DNA of 64,000 nt from an uncultured Cedecea sp. (GCF_947498825.1 NZ_CANMLV010000006.1:1-64000); one strand, 5' to 3'; shown: positions 9,822 to 19,987, counted from the stretch's first letter. Notes: generated by a model not told the origin, from the sequence alone. Made by a program: numbers and translations.

Positions 9822-9855
9822 AAGAGGAAAAACGCTTGTTTTTCCTCTTTTTTTT
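9822..9855 (+). terminator. gyrA terminator
   Basis: Arms aagaggaaaaa (9822-9832) and tttttcctctt (9839-9849) with a 6-nt loop, followed by a run of Ts to 9855, 54 bp after the gyrA stop codon: a canonical Rho-independent terminator. Confidence 0.9.
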
Positions 9856-10037
9856 GCGCAGAGGTGGTCAAAAACAGTTGAATGATTTAGTTTTATTGTT
9901 TTGACAAAATTATCGACGATAATCTGGATATCACTTAAGGTTGCGGCAATGAGACGATTCGCCATTGCGGCTTCATTGTTTTGCGACTAACTTAACGATA
10001 TCAGACTCCCTTTTACTCGCTTACTTTCAGGTCTAAT

Positions 10038-12917
10038 TTGAACTATCTTGTCTCCTTCCGTAATACACTGAAAATATCCCGATATCTTTTTCGGGCCTTA
10101 GTGCTGTTGTTTTGGTTGCTGATAGTTATTCTGTCTGTATTCTATATTATCAATGCATTACATAATCGCGAGTCTGAAATAAGACACGATTTTAATACTA
10201 ATTTTGATCAGGCACAGCGCTATATTCAGCGTACCAGTGATGTCATAAAAGAACTTAAATACGTCACCGAAAACCGGTTTGACACCTCCGGTACGATGAT
10301 CTCGCCGATGGGGGGGGAAGGGCGTTTACCTGATATACCTGATTTTATTTCATTGAAGTCATCATCAGACTGTTCAGCAACCAGTGCACGCTGGAACAGC
10401 TCACTGCTGTCGATTGGTGGATATCTTCGTTACTGGCGTGAAAATTTTTCGACTACCCATGATTTGAACCGAATTTTTTTGATTGGTGGTGACGATCACT
10501 GTATTGCCGATTTCAGTTTAAGAGATACGCCATTTGAACGTGAAAGGACGTTCAAAATGTTTCAGGACAAGGTGCTGACATATTACAGAACACCGAAAAA
10601 TGAACGAGCAGGTAATCTTTACTGGGCAGAGCAGGGTTCTCGTCCCGGAGTCGGCTATTTCTATACGGCAACGCCTGTCTATCAGGACAATCGGCTACAA
10701 GGGTTACTGGGCATCGAGCAAACTGTACGGATGGACAATTTTTTTGTGCCCGGTTCATTACCTGTCAGAGTCAGTATTTTCGATGACAGTGGGAAAATGC
10801 TGCTTTCTCTTAACGCCTCCGAATCGCGTATCGAACTGGAAAGTAAATGGCTACAAAGCCGAACGTGGTTTGGTTACAGCGCGGGTTTTAATTCGCTTAT
10901 TTTGAAAAAGGATCTACACCCTACCTCATTGATCGTTGTTTATTCAATACCGGTCAATTTAGTGCTTGAGCATATACGTCTACTCATTATTAATGCCGCG
11001 GTATTCAATCTGTTGATGGGAATCGGCTTGCTATTGCTTACCAGAATGTATGAGCGCCGGGTTTTTGTTCCTGCAGAAAGTGATGCGCAAAGACTAGAGG
11101 AAAATGAACAGTTTAACCATAAAATTGTGGCATCAGCACCGGTTGGGATCTGTATCTTACGTACGCAGGACGGTACCAATATTCTCAGTAATGAATTAGC
11201 GCATAATTATCTGAGCATGCTGGCCCATGAAGACAGACAGAAGTTAACGGAGATTATCTCCGGACAGCAGGTTAATTTTGTTGATGTGCTGACCAGTAAT
11301 CAAACTAACTTACAAATGAGTTTTGTTCATTCACGCTACCGTAATGAAAATGTCGCGATATGTGTTCTGGTAGATGTCAGTGCGCGTGTAAAAATGGAAG
11401 AGTCGTTGCAAGAAATGGCACACTCATCTGAGCAGGCGAGTCAGTCAAAATCGATGTTCCTTGCCACTGTCAGTCATGAATTGCGCACGCCATTATATGG
11501 CATTATTGGTAATCTTGATTTGTTACGCAGTGAAACACTGCCAAAAGGTGCAGACAGACTGGTGGCTGCAATGAGCAACTCCTCCAGTCTGCTATTAAAA
11601 ATTATCAGTGATATTCTCGATTTCTCGAAGATAGAATCCGAACAGTTGAAAATAGAGCCGCGTGAATTTTCACCTCGCGAAGCTATTGGCCATATCACCG
11701 CGAATTATTTGCCTTTGGTTGTCAGAAAACAGCTTGGTTTGTACTGTTTCATTGAGCCTGATGTTCCTGCCATGTTGTTAGGTGATCCGATGCGACTGCA
11801 ACAGGTTATTTCAAACCTACTGAGCAACGCCATCAAGTTTACCGATTTTGGCTGCATCGTTATTCATGTTTCTGTTCATGATGAATACTTGAGTTTTCGG
11901 GTGCGAGATACCGGGATCGGTATTCCGGCAAAAGAGGTGATGAGCCTGTTTGACCCGTTCTTTCAGGTGGGAAGTGGTGTTCAGCATAATTTCCAGGGTA
12001 CAGGGCTTGGGCTGGCGATTTGTGAAAAACTCATCAATATGATGGATGGAGATATCTCAGTTGACAGTGAACCTGGAATGGGTAGTCAGTTTACTGTGCG
12101 TATACCGCTTTATCGTGCCCAGTTTGATATCGTTACAGTGGCTGATGAGGCATCAGAGTATTGCTGCTGGCTAAATATACGTAATGAGACATTGAGTTGT
12201 TTTATTGAATCATTGCTGACTAAATCTGGCATCAATGTACGTTACTGGACGGGAGAATCCCCGGCTGATAATGATGTATTGATAACAGATGAAGAGGTTA
12301 CTGGTCGCTGGGGCGGGAAGGCGAGAATTCTGTTTAATCGTACCCATATTGGTCTTCCTGTTGAGCGAACTCCCGGTGAGTGGGTTTATAGTACGGTCTC
12401 ACCGCATGAATTGCCGGCCTTTTTGGCGCGTATTTACAGCTCATCTGCCGCGCATCAGGATGATGTTCCTGAACTTCCCACATTACCGGAAGATAATGCA
12501 CAAAATGACGATATGATGATCCTGGTGGTTGACGATCATCCTATTAACCGGCGCTTACTGGCTGACCAATTAAATTTACTGGGTTATCGCTGTAAGACAG
12601 CCTGCGATGGTGTTGATGCTTTGGGCGTTATCAAAAAGCATCATATCGATATTGTTCTCAGCGATGTTAATATGCCGAAGATGGATGGCTATACGTTAAC
12701 ACAAAATATTCGGCAGCTAGGGTTAACATTACCGGTGATAGGCGTAACGGCTAACGCATTGGCGGAAGAAAAGCAGCGTTGTATCGCATCGGGAATGGAT
12801 AACTGTCTGTCGAAACCTGTGACACTGGAAGTGGTTAAACAGACTCTGACGCTTTATGCAACCCGCGTCAGAACCGAACGCCTGTCAGATAAGGCTGGCG
12901 ATGATTTGTCGATTTGA
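10038..12917 (+). CDS. rcsC: Hybrid sensor histidine kinase RcsC
   Basis: 959 aa inner-membrane hybrid kinase of the Rcs envelope-stress phosphorelay. The order is: TM1 (about 18-40), periplasmic domain (about 45-310), TM2 (about 312-336), a linker with PAS-like features, HisKA with His480 (TVSHELRTPLYG), HATPase with N box (NLLSNAIKF), DTGIG and GTGLGL, the RcsC-specific ABL region, and a receiver domain with Asp876 (LSDVNMPKMDG). The start codon is TTG at 10038, giving MNYLVSFRNTLK, which aligns with E. coli MKYLASFRTTLK; there is no alternative ATG near it. Convergent with rcsB. It passes phosphate to the RcsD Hpt domain and then to RcsB. Confidence 0.97.
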   Translation: MNYLVSFRNTLKISRYLFRALVLLFWLLIVILSVFYIINALHNRESEIRHDFNTNFDQAQRYIQRTSDVIKELKYVTENRFDTSGTMISPMGGEGRLPDIPDFISLKSSSDCSATSARWNSSLLSIGGYLRYWRENFSTTHDLNRIFLIGGDDHCIADFSLRDTPFERERTFKMFQDKVLTYYRTPKNERAGNLYWAEQGSRPGVGYFYTATPVYQDNRLQGLLGIEQTVRMDNFFVPGSLPVRVSIFDDSGKMLLSLNASESRIELESKWLQSRTWFGYSAGFNSLILKKDLHPTSLIVVYSIPVNLVLEHIRLLIINAAVFNLLMGIGLLLLTRMYERRVFVPAESDAQRLEENEQFNHKIVASAPVGICILRTQDGTNILSNELAHNYLSMLAHEDRQKLTEIISGQQVNFVDVLTSNQTNLQMSFVHSRYRNENVAICVLVDVSARVKMEESLQEMAHSSEQASQSKSMFLATVSHELRTPLYGIIGNLDLLRSETLPKGADRLVAAMSNSSSLLLKIISDILDFSKIESEQLKIEPREFSPREAIGHITANYLPLVVRKQLGLYCFIEPDVPAMLLGDPMRLQQVISNLLSNAIKFTDFGCIVIHVSVHDEYLSFRVRDTGIGIPAKEVMSLFDPFFQVGSGVQHNFQGTGLGLAICEKLINMMDGDISVDSEPGMGSQFTVRIPLYRAQFDIVTVADEASEYCCWLNIRNETLSCFIESLLTKSGINVRYWTGESPADNDVLITDEEVTGRWGGKARILFNRTHIGLPVERTPGEWVYSTVSPHELPAFLARIYSSSAAHQDDVPELPTLPEDNAQNDDMMILVVDDHPINRRLLADQLNLLGYRCKTACDGVDALGVIKKHHIDIVLSDVNMPKMDGYTLTQNIRQLGLTLPVIGVTANALAEEKQRCIASGMDNCLSKPVTLEVVKQTLTLYATRVRTERLSDKAGDDLSI

Positions 12918-12918
12918 T

Positions 12919-12953
12919 GAGCTATTTCCACAATACAGACAGGAGAATAGCTC
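12919..12953. terminator. Possible bidirectional hairpin between rcsC and rcsB
   Basis: Arms gagctatt (12919-12926) and aatagctc (12946-12953) with a 19-nt loop in the 59-bp gap between the convergent stop codons. There is no U-run in either direction, so terminator strength is doubtful. Confidence 0.35.
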
Positions 12954-12976
12954 AACATGAATATGGCAGCTGGGTG

Positions 12977-13630
12977 TTATGACTCTTTATCTTCCGGCGT
13001 AAGGCTGACGGATGAGAGATAATTCAGCAAGCCAATATCATTTTCGACGCCGAGTTTCATCATGGCGGATTTCTTTTGGCTACTGATAGTCTTGATACTG
13101 CGATTAAGTTTACGTGCAATCTCGGTGACCAGAAAACCTTCCGCAAACAGACGTAAAACTTCACTTTCTTTAGGTGACAGACGTTTATCACCATAGCCGC
13201 CGGCGTTAATTTTCTCTAACAAACGGGCGACGCTTTCTGGCGTAAAGGTTTTGCCTTTTTGCAGTGCTGCCAGCGCTTTCGGTAAGTCGGTCGGCGCGCC
13301 TTGTTTCAGCACAATGCCTTCGATGTCCAAGTCTAATACAGCACTTAAAATTGCTGGATTATTGTTCATGGTTAATACGATGATAGACAAATCTGGAAAA
13401 TGGCGCTTGATGTATTTGATAAGCGTAATCCCGTCACCGTATTTCTCTCCGGGCATTGAAAGGTCGGTTATCAGCACGTTAGCATCAAGCTTCGGAAGAT
13501 TATTGATCAGTGCCGTTGAGTCTTCAAACTCACCAACAATATTTACCCACTCGATCTGTTCGAGAGATTTGCGAATACCAAACAGAACTATCGGGTGGTC
13601 GTCGGCAATAATAACATTCATATTAGTCAT
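12977..13630 (-). CDS. rcsB: Response regulator RcsB
   Basis: 217 aa from the ATG at 13630 (MTNMNVIIADDHPIVLFG), which matches E. coli MNNMNVIIADDHPIVLFG; a longer reading from 13708 would lie inside rcsD and is not family-like. The receiver domain has the acidic pair D10/D11, phospho-acceptor Asp56 (LITDLSMPG) and the conserved Lys in VLKQGAP. The C-terminal LuxR/FixJ-type HTH is LSPKESEVLRLFAEGFLVTEIA. It activates capsule, rprA, osmB and division genes and represses flagella, alone or with RcsA, GadE or BglJ. It overlaps the 3' end of rcsD by 8 bp, implying translational coupling. Confidence 0.98.
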   Translation of the reverse strand: MTNMNVIIADDHPIVLFGIRKSLEQIEWVNIVGEFEDSTALINNLPKLDANVLITDLSMPGEKYGDGITLIKYIKRHFPDLSIIVLTMNNNPAILSAVLDLDIEGIVLKQGAPTDLPKALAALQKGKTFTPESVARLLEKINAGGYGDKRLSPKESEVLRLFAEGFLVTEIARKLNRSIKTISSQKKSAMMKLGVENDIGLLNYLSSVSLTPEDKES

Positions 13631-16301
13631 GTAATAGGCTACCTTGCTGAAGCAGACATTTGACATAAGTGTCAATGTCGTTGATATATTTTTGTATTTC
13701 CGGAGCATTATTATCGCGGATATGATGCTCTAATGTTTCACATAACTGCTTGCCAGAAAGGAGATTAAGCATAGCAAATACTCCTTTCAGGCGGTGGGCT
13801 ACCTGCGCCAGTGCGTCAATGTTGTTTGCTGAAAATTCAGCATGTAATTTGGTTATATCTTCAGGTACTGTTTCGACAAACAGGGTGTAATAGCCGCTAG
13901 TATAAAGCTGTAATAACTCCTTGTCTGTTGATAATGCCGAGCCTTGCTCAACGGCTAGTTGAGATTCTATGAGATGTAGTACCGCATCTTGCATAGCACT
14001 ACTGATATTAAAGTTAACTCTCAATTGTCCTGGAGCTATTGTTTGCATTTCAGCCTCATCATCGCTTAAAAGCAAGCCCGGAACGGTAAGGTTAGACAGA
14101 TTATCGGTGAGAAATATATCAAAATGCTCACTAGAAGTCCTTTCATCAGTGATAATGCAACTTGCACCAAAGTTTTCAAGCCAACGTACGACTATTTTTC
14201 GTATGTCGCTGGAGGTGATATCCAGCATCGCGACAACATCATCCAGCAGTTTTTCATCATGGGAATCGGGTACGGGAACCATCGGCATCGTCACGCGTAA
14301 GTCGTAACGTGTCCCCATTTGCTGACTGGTTTTAAGCTGCAATGAACCGTCAAGCTTAGCTGCCAGTCGATTACACAGATGAAATGTTAAACCATTTGCC
14401 TTGCCATACCTGTCTTGATGCGTTTCATTCAGGAAGGGGAAGGCGAGATTGTCAACTTCTCCCCCTGTGATGCCTGAGCCGGTATCAAGTAAACGGAACA
14501 ACAAACGGCCTGTTGCTGATTGATCCTCGCTTATTTCCAGCGTTATCTTACCAATTTGTGTGGTGGTCACAGCGTACTGTAACAGTAGTACCAAGATATG
14601 ACGTAAAGTTTGTGGATCGCCATAACGTTCAGTATTCGGTGCCAGCGTGTTATCAACTACCAGATGTAACCCTTTACGTCTAATTAAAGGTAACATCATC
14701 TTGACAACTTCATCAACTAGCGAAGTTAACACGAAAATGCTGTCATGGCGCTGCCAGCTATCGCTTTCCAGACTATTAAGTAGTCTTATCTCATCAACTC
14801 TTTGGATAAGCGCCTGTACTGCATTAATAAACGTGGCTCGATGGTCTTCCGGCATTGCTGCTGAAAATTCCATAATATTCTGGGCAGGATGCTGTAAAGC
14901 TTCTCCAATATGCTGCATGAAAAGAACGCGTGCTTGCTGGTTTTTTTCATATAAGTTTTGTGCTTGTTTTAGCTTTTTATTCACCAGAATTTCGCGGTCT
15001 TGATCGCGGATAAAAAAGAGTTGTGTCTGCGGTGTCATATGACTGCGGAATTGCAGTATTTCATAGAGTTCATTATTGACAGTGACCTGAATAATTCCCT
15101 GGTGCTGCTGAGACATAGACATCACTTTCTGTAAGTTCAGATGGGGCAGCAGTCGGTCAGCCTGTTTATTACTTATAAGGGTACGATTTGCTTCCAGGTC
15201 CCATGCCACAAATCCCAAAGGAAGGTGGGTAATGATATCGTCATTCAGGATACGTAAAGCGAGCAATTCATCCGTTTTATTAACCGGTTCAGAAGCCGGA
15301 GTCCTGGAGCGGCGGAAGGTAATTAGCCCAAAAATAGCGAGTCCCAGTAAGCCGAGATTAAGTAATAAAGGCAGTAGAATATTTCTCAGAATGTCCTGTG
15401 CCAGCAAGCTATAGGACACTTGCCATGTTAGCGTCAGTGGTGTGGAGATAATCGGCGCATTAATCTCAAGATAGGCACGATTAAAACGAGTATTGACCAC
15501 TCGCGGAATATCTTTTTCTGCTTGAGCTAGTTGCCCTGCTGGATTCTCAGGTCTAATCAGAAAATCATCAGGGGACATCGTTGGTGGAAGTAAATTATTA
15601 ATAGGTAAATCAAAAGCGACCACGGTTGCCAAATGGCCTGGCTGGTTAAATGTTGTTCTCAGAGTAAAGTAATGAATGTTCTGCCAGTTAAGTTTACGCA
15701 GTGAGGAGAAGCTTTCACGCTCATCCAGCACATTCGCCTGGTGTAACATCTCAGTGCGGCGTGAGTCGATAATAGCCGCAAGAATGGAGTCACGGAATCC
15801 GGATGAAATGTCCCTTAACGGTAGGGTAGAGACGAGAATTAAACTATTATCAAGGCCATTTAAGTAGTACATCGACCAAGAATTGTCCTCTCCTCCCCAG
15901 AGAGTATCCAGATAACGAGAAATCTGCTGTGTCATGCCAAGCGTAGCGTTGTCGTGAGTGCCAAAGATCAGCGCTTCTGTTTTTACGCGTGGTTTTTCTA
16001 AATAATAGATGTCCTGACGTAGGCGAACCTCCTGAGTTTTGTCATCAGGCGGAGTCGGGTCAACAGTAATATTGTTATACAACTGCCATGTTGCATAACG
16101 ATATGTCTCCACCCGTTTATTGAGTGAATCAGCAATACTGGCAACCTGTTCACTTTTTGCCTCTATCCAGTTACTTACTGCGCTTTGTAGCATCGCGCCG
16201 AGTGTGACTAGTAGCACAACTATCAGTAACAAAAAAAAGTGCGTGGTTTTACCAGACAAAAACGAAGCCTTGTTAACAGAAGCGTTCTCAGATTGATCCA
16301 T
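13623..16301 (-). CDS. rcsD: Phosphotransfer protein RcsD
   Basis: 892 aa (E. coli 890). TM1 at about 22-42 and TM2 at about 303-328 flank a periplasmic domain. A degenerate histidine-kinase-like core follows, without the phosphorylatable H-box, and an ATPase-like domain still shows LLDTGSGITG. A receiver-like ABL segment precedes the C-terminal Hpt domain with phospho-histidine about His836 (AQVAHRLKGVFAML). It relays phosphate from RcsC Asp to RcsB Asp56 and is the contact site for IgaA in E. coli. First gene of rcsD-rcsB; the upstream region also holds micF in the same orientation. Confidence 0.96.
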   Translation of the reverse strand: MDQSENASVNKASFLSGKTTHFFLLLIVVLLVTLGAMLQSAVSNWIEAKSEQVASIADSLNKRVETYRYATWQLYNNITVDPTPPDDKTQEVRLRQDIYYLEKPRVKTEALIFGTHDNATLGMTQQISRYLDTLWGGEDNSWSMYYLNGLDNSLILVSTLPLRDISSGFRDSILAAIIDSRRTEMLHQANVLDERESFSSLRKLNWQNIHYFTLRTTFNQPGHLATVVAFDLPINNLLPPTMSPDDFLIRPENPAGQLAQAEKDIPRVVNTRFNRAYLEINAPIISTPLTLTWQVSYSLLAQDILRNILLPLLLNLGLLGLAIFGLITFRRSRTPASEPVNKTDELLALRILNDDIITHLPLGFVAWDLEANRTLISNKQADRLLPHLNLQKVMSMSQQHQGIIQVTVNNELYEILQFRSHMTPQTQLFFIRDQDREILVNKKLKQAQNLYEKNQQARVLFMQHIGEALQHPAQNIMEFSAAMPEDHRATFINAVQALIQRVDEIRLLNSLESDSWQRHDSIFVLTSLVDEVVKMMLPLIRRKGLHLVVDNTLAPNTERYGDPQTLRHILVLLLQYAVTTTQIGKITLEISEDQSATGRLLFRLLDTGSGITGGEVDNLAFPFLNETHQDRYGKANGLTFHLCNRLAAKLDGSLQLKTSQQMGTRYDLRVTMPMVPVPDSHDEKLLDDVVAMLDITSSDIRKIVVRWLENFGASCIITDERTSSEHFDIFLTDNLSNLTVPGLLLSDDEAEMQTIAPGQLRVNFNISSAMQDAVLHLIESQLAVEQGSALSTDKELLQLYTSGYYTLFVETVPEDITKLHAEFSANNIDALAQVAHRLKGVFAMLNLLSGKQLCETLEHHIRDNNAPEIQKYINDIDTYVKCLLQQGSLLHD

Positions 16302-16765
16302 TATTTATGCACAACCAGGCATAGAAGCCTATGTAAAGTGAACTAAGCCATGTCAGACGACGTAACAGAATACCGTAAATCCTCCCCGATCGTCGAACAA
16401 TAAGCATTACATTTACCCTTCTTTTACAGCATCGAGACAACATTTAATGCGATGTTGAGACGGCATGGTATCAGTATGAAGAGTATAGCTGGTGATAGTG
16501 TGAAAAGTTAAAACGATGTAACGGTTTGATAAATAAATTTTTCGTTATAATTTTAAGATTAATCTCGCGTTAAATACTGGATAAGCGTTTACAGAATTTT
16601 TTTAGTCTGTAGATATGAACAGAAGATATAAAAATATTTTCTCTCAATCCTGCAAAATAATCGGAGATAACAGAGGGGGATAGCATGAGCTATAAAAAAA
16701 CGATGGATTAATGACCAGAGAAGAAGTGAAGTTCATAACAGTAATGTAGAAATGTAATGAAAGGT
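16302..16765. other. rcsD upstream region
   Basis: Non-coding sequence between the rcsD start and the micF terminator. It must carry the rcsDB promoter, but no convincing -35/-10 pair stands out to me. No gene is seen. Confidence 0.4.
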
Positions 16766-16858
16766 AAAAAAAAACCGGATGTAAACATCCGGCATTAAAA
16801 AACGTAAAATGACATTCAGATTCGAATGACGATAATAAATAAAATTAATGATGATAGC
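16766..16858 (-). ncRNA. micF: MicF antisense small RNA
   Basis: The minus strand from 16858 begins GCTATCATCATTAATTTTAT, nearly identical to the E. coli MicF 5' end, and finishes at a GCCGGATGT-ttac-ATCCGG hairpin followed by nine Ts ending at 16766. The implied length is 93 nt, the same as E. coli MicF. The position, divergent from the ompC-type porin and next to rcsD, is also conserved. MicF pairs with the ompF leader and other mRNAs through its 5' region, with Hfq, under OmpR, SoxS, Rob and MarA control. Ends are inferred from similarity to the remembered E. coli RNA. Confidence 0.92.
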
Positions 16859-17184
16859 GGGATCAATTTTAGGTGTTAGTAAGACAAAATGATTGTCATT
16901 CAGTGCTAAATTTCACTTTATTTTCATCTCTTTGATAAATAATGGTTTTATGTTTTTTTGATTATTAGTGCTAATATTATTCCTTAAGTAAGAATTTAAA
17001 AAGTTCCCTCTCATTAACTTTTTGTTACATCTATATTGATAAATGAAACATATATTTATTTTTAGTATCATAAAGCCATTGGATTATTTCCTTTTTGTTT
17101 CGGACAATGTGTGTGCCTGATGGTTAATACGTTGATCATTGGCAGTGGTAAATAAAAAGGCATATAACAATAGAGGGTCATAAT
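16859..17184 (+). promoter_or_regulatory. Shared micF/ompC control region
   Basis: 326 bp of AT-rich DNA between the divergent micF and porin starts, where OmpR sites are expected. I cannot assign individual OmpR boxes with confidence. The porin ribosome site gaggg (17174-17178) stands 6 nt before the ATG. Confidence 0.5.
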
Positions 17185-18294
17185 ATGAAACTTAAAGCTC
17201 TATCCCTGCTGATTCCAGCATTACTGGTAGCTGGCGCAGCTCAGGCTGCTGAAATTTACAACAAAGATGGCAACAAATTAGATCTGTATGGCAAAGTCGA
17301 TGGCCTGCATTATTTCTCTAAAAATAAAGCAGAAGACGGCGATAAAACTTATGTCCGTATGGGCCTGAAAGGTGAAACTCAGATTCAAAACGATCTGATT
17401 GGTTATGGTCAGTGGGAATATGAAGTTAAGGGCAACACCGCTGAAGATTCATCTAAAAACTCTACTCGTCTGGCGTTTGCTGGCCTGAAATTTGGCGACG
17501 CGGGTTCTTTCGACTATGGTCGTAACTACGGTGTTGTTTATGATGTTACTTCATGGACTGACGTTCTGCCTGAGTTCGGTGCTGACACCTATGGCGCAGA
17601 CAACTTCATGCAGTCTCGTGCGGGCGGTGTAGCAACTTATCGTAACACTGACTTCTTTGGTCTGGTTGATGGCCTGTCATTTGCGCTTCAGTACCAGGGC
17701 AAAAACAGCGATGGTTCAGAAGGTGGTAACCGCAATAGCCCATTAAACGCAAATGGTGACGGTTTCGGCGGTGCTTTGACCTATGAACTGGGTGACGGTA
17801 TCAGCATTGGTTCTGCTATTTCTAGCTCTAAACGTACTGGCAGCCAGAACGATTTGGACTACGGCAGAGGTAAAGATGCAACTACCTATACTGGTGGTAT
17901 GAAATTTGATGCGAACGACATCTATCTTGCTGCCCAGTACACTCAGACCTATAACGCAACCCGTTTTGGTAGCGATTCAAACATCGCTGGTTTCGCGAAC
18001 AAAGCGCAGAATATCGAGTTAGTTGCACAGTACCAGTTTGATTTCGGTCTGCGTCCATCCCTGGCTTACCTGCAATCTAAAGGTAAGAGCATCAACAGTA
18101 ACTATGGTGGCCAGAACTATGGCAATCAAGACCTGGTTAAATATATTGATGTTGGCGCAACTTACTACTTCAACAAAAACATGTCTACCTACGTTGACTA
18201 TAAAATTAACCTGCTGGACAGCAATGAATTCACCAGAGCTGCCGGTATCAACACCGACAACGTTGTTGCTTTAGGTATGGTTTACCAGTTCTAA
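17185..18294 (+). CDS. ompC: OmpC-type outer membrane porin
   Basis: 369 aa. A 21-residue signal peptide ([21 protein letters not shown]) is followed by the mature start [19 protein letters not shown], standard for OmpC/OmpF/PhoE trimeric 16-stranded general porins. The L3 constriction-loop region contains [14 protein letters not shown]. The protein ends in VALGMVYQF with the terminal Phe required by the Bam complex. It allows diffusion of small hydrophilic solutes. Assignment to ompC rather than ompF rests on synteny with micF and rcsD; sequence alone separates these paralogues poorly. Confidence 0.93.
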   Translation: MKLKALSLLIPALLVAGAAQAAEIYNKDGNKLDLYGKVDGLHYFSKNKAEDGDKTYVRMGLKGETQIQNDLIGYGQWEYEVKGNTAEDSSKNSTRLAFAGLKFGDAGSFDYGRNYGVVYDVTSWTDVLPEFGADTYGADNFMQSRAGGVATYRNTDFFGLVDGLSFALQYQGKNSDGSEGGNRNSPLNANGDGFGGALTYELGDGISIGSAISSSKRTGSQNDLDYGRGKDATTYTGGMKFDANDIYLAAQYTQTYNATRFGSDSNIAGFANKAQNIELVAQYQFDFGLRPSLAYLQSKGKSINSNYGGQNYGNQDLVKYIDVGATYYFNKNMSTYVDYKINLLDSNEFTRAAGINTDNVVALGMVYQF

Positions 18295-18308
18295 TTTAAC
18301 GTGCAGTG

Positions 18309-18372
18309 AAGAGGATATTTTTCCTCTTTGTCAGCCCAAAAAGGCCGCAACGGTAACGTTGTGGCCTTTTTA
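18309..18372 (+). terminator. Two hairpins after the porin gene
   Basis: First hairpin aagaggat...tttcctctt (about 18309-18329), then a stronger one with arms around aaaaaggccgcaacg (from 18338) and cgttgtggccttttt (18357-18371) and a terminal T run. The second is a typical Rho-independent terminator. Confidence 0.85.
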
Positions 18373-18883
18373 TCTTCTTTCAGAAGCGAGCCAGATTCCC
18401 TTCTTTCAAAAGCAAACGCGGCAAGCAATCCAGCTACCATCCCAATGGTAAGATATTACTGACGCTATCCAGTTGCCAAAATTAAAGCCTGTCCGGACAA
18501 AGGTTCACCAGGAGCTTATCGGCAACGAATCCAGAATCACCCGCAACGATCAACATTCAGCCCAAGGGCATAACAGAATTAATGGCGGCGGGGAGCAGTC
18601 ACCAGCTAAGTAAGTGCAATCTATCATTAAGGAGTGTAATGGTACATTGGTGAACGGTGGTATTGCAGAACAGAATGGAATTTGCGCATTTCTGTAATTA
18701 AAATAAGAAGATATACCTACAGATAAGGAGACTTTGAAGGCAAAGTGACCATTATTGCCGCCAGTCAGTCACGTTGCTCTCACGGGTTAGTACTATCTCT
18801 TACTGAGATTTTTTGTTGCTATTGCTTTCTGTTATCAATCTGTTTTGTATTCTTCTTATATCATATCCTGATATTCCTTAATA
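18373..18883. other. ompC-apbE intergenic region, possible gene relic
   Basis: About 510 bp with no intact reading frame. On the minus strand 18373-18445 reads as IGMVAGLLAAFAFERRESG, resembling the end of a membrane protein, but a stop codon lies four codons upstream and neighbouring fragments sit in other frames. This could be the remains of a transporter gene; identity is unknown. In E. coli ada and alkB lie a little further on, and no trace of them is seen. Confidence 0.3.
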
Positions 18884-18898
18884 ATGAGATATTTCCCC

Positions 18899-19945
18899 AT
18901 GAATTTGTTTTTTTCTCGCCATAGCTGGCTTATGGTCTTATTTTTTCTCTTGGTGGGTTGTGATAACCAAGGAAAGGCTGTATCGCGTGGGCTGGTCCTT
19001 GAAGGGAAGACTATGGGAACTTATTGGCGAGTGAGTTTGGCGGGGGTCGATAGTTCGCAAGAGCAAGGTTTGCGCGAGAAAATTCAGTCCCAGCTGGATG
19101 CAGATGACAGATTAATGTCGACCTGGAAACAGGATTCCGCACTATCTCGTTTTAATCAGTTTAACAGCACAGCGCCTTACCCTGTCAGCGAAGCGATGAG
19201 TGATATTATTACTATGGCATTGCGTATTGGCGAAAAAACAGAGGGTGCCATGGATATTACAGTGGGGCCTCTGGTCAATTTATGGGGATTTGGTCCTCAG
19301 AAATCGCCTGAAAAAACACCTGATGAGGCAGAAATTGCGGCGGCAAAAGCATTAACTGGCTTAGAGCATCTTCAAGTTATTAATACTTCAGATAAACAAT
19401 GGCTACAGAAGGATTTACCTGGTTTGTCGGTTGATCTTTCAACCATCGGCGAAGGTTACGCGGCAGACCATCTTGCGCGTTTAATAGAACAAAATGGTAT
19501 CGCTCGTTATCTGGTTTCGGTCGGAGGAACAGTGGTTGCCAGAGGCATGAACAGCGAAGGAAAACCCTGGCGAGTTGCGATTCAGAAACCAACCGACAGA
19601 GAAAGTGCAATGCAGGCATTGGTGGATATTAACGGTCACGCGATCAGTACTTCAGGTAGCTATCTGAATTACTATGAACTGGATGGTAAACGGATCTCTC
19701 ATATCATCAGTCCACAAACGGGAAGACCTATAGAGCATAATTTAGTCTCTGTTTCAGTAATTGCTCCAACCGCAATGGAAGCAGATGGCTGGGATACGGG
19801 ATTAATGGTTCTGGGAACAGAAAAAGCAAAACAAGTGGCGGAGAAAGAGGGCTTGGCAGTTTATCTGATAACCAAAGGAAGTCAGGGTTTTGAAACCTGG
19901 ATGTCTCCGCAGTTTAAAACTTTTTTGCTGAATGAGTATAACTGA
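18899..19945 (+). CDS. apbE: FAD:protein FMN transferase ApbE
   Basis: 348 aa from the ATG at 18899; an in-frame ATG at 18884 would add five residues. The N-terminus is a lipoprotein signal with lipobox LLVGC, so it is probably tethered in the periplasm. Family motifs seen: GKTMGTYWRV, DSALSRFN, DITVGPLVNLWGFGP, VDLSTIGEGYAADHLA, YLVSVGGT, and the metal-binding region ISTSGSYLNYYELDGKRISH with HIISPQTGRPIEH and DGWDTGLMVLG. ApbE covalently attaches FMN from FAD to Thr residues of NqrB/C, RnfG and similar targets. Sequence is close to E. coli ApbE throughout. Confidence 0.96.
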   Translation: MNLFFSRHSWLMVLFFLLVGCDNQGKAVSRGLVLEGKTMGTYWRVSLAGVDSSQEQGLREKIQSQLDADDRLMSTWKQDSALSRFNQFNSTAPYPVSEAMSDIITMALRIGEKTEGAMDITVGPLVNLWGFGPQKSPEKTPDEAEIAAAKALTGLEHLQVINTSDKQWLQKDLPGLSVDLSTIGEGYAADHLARLIEQNGIARYLVSVGGTVVARGMNSEGKPWRVAIQKPTDRESAMQALVDINGHAISTSGSYLNYYELDGKRISHIISPQTGRPIEHNLVSVSVIAPTAMEADGWDTGLMVLGTEKAKQVAEKEGLAVYLITKGSQGFETWMSPQFKTFLLNEYN

Positions 19946-19987
19946 GACATTACATTTCTGTTTTTTTGCATTAATACATCATGATGC

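Noticed and set aside
13631-13708. Longer RcsB N-terminus
   Set aside because: The extra 26 residues lie in the rcsD coding sequence in another frame; the family begins at MxNMNVIIADDHP.
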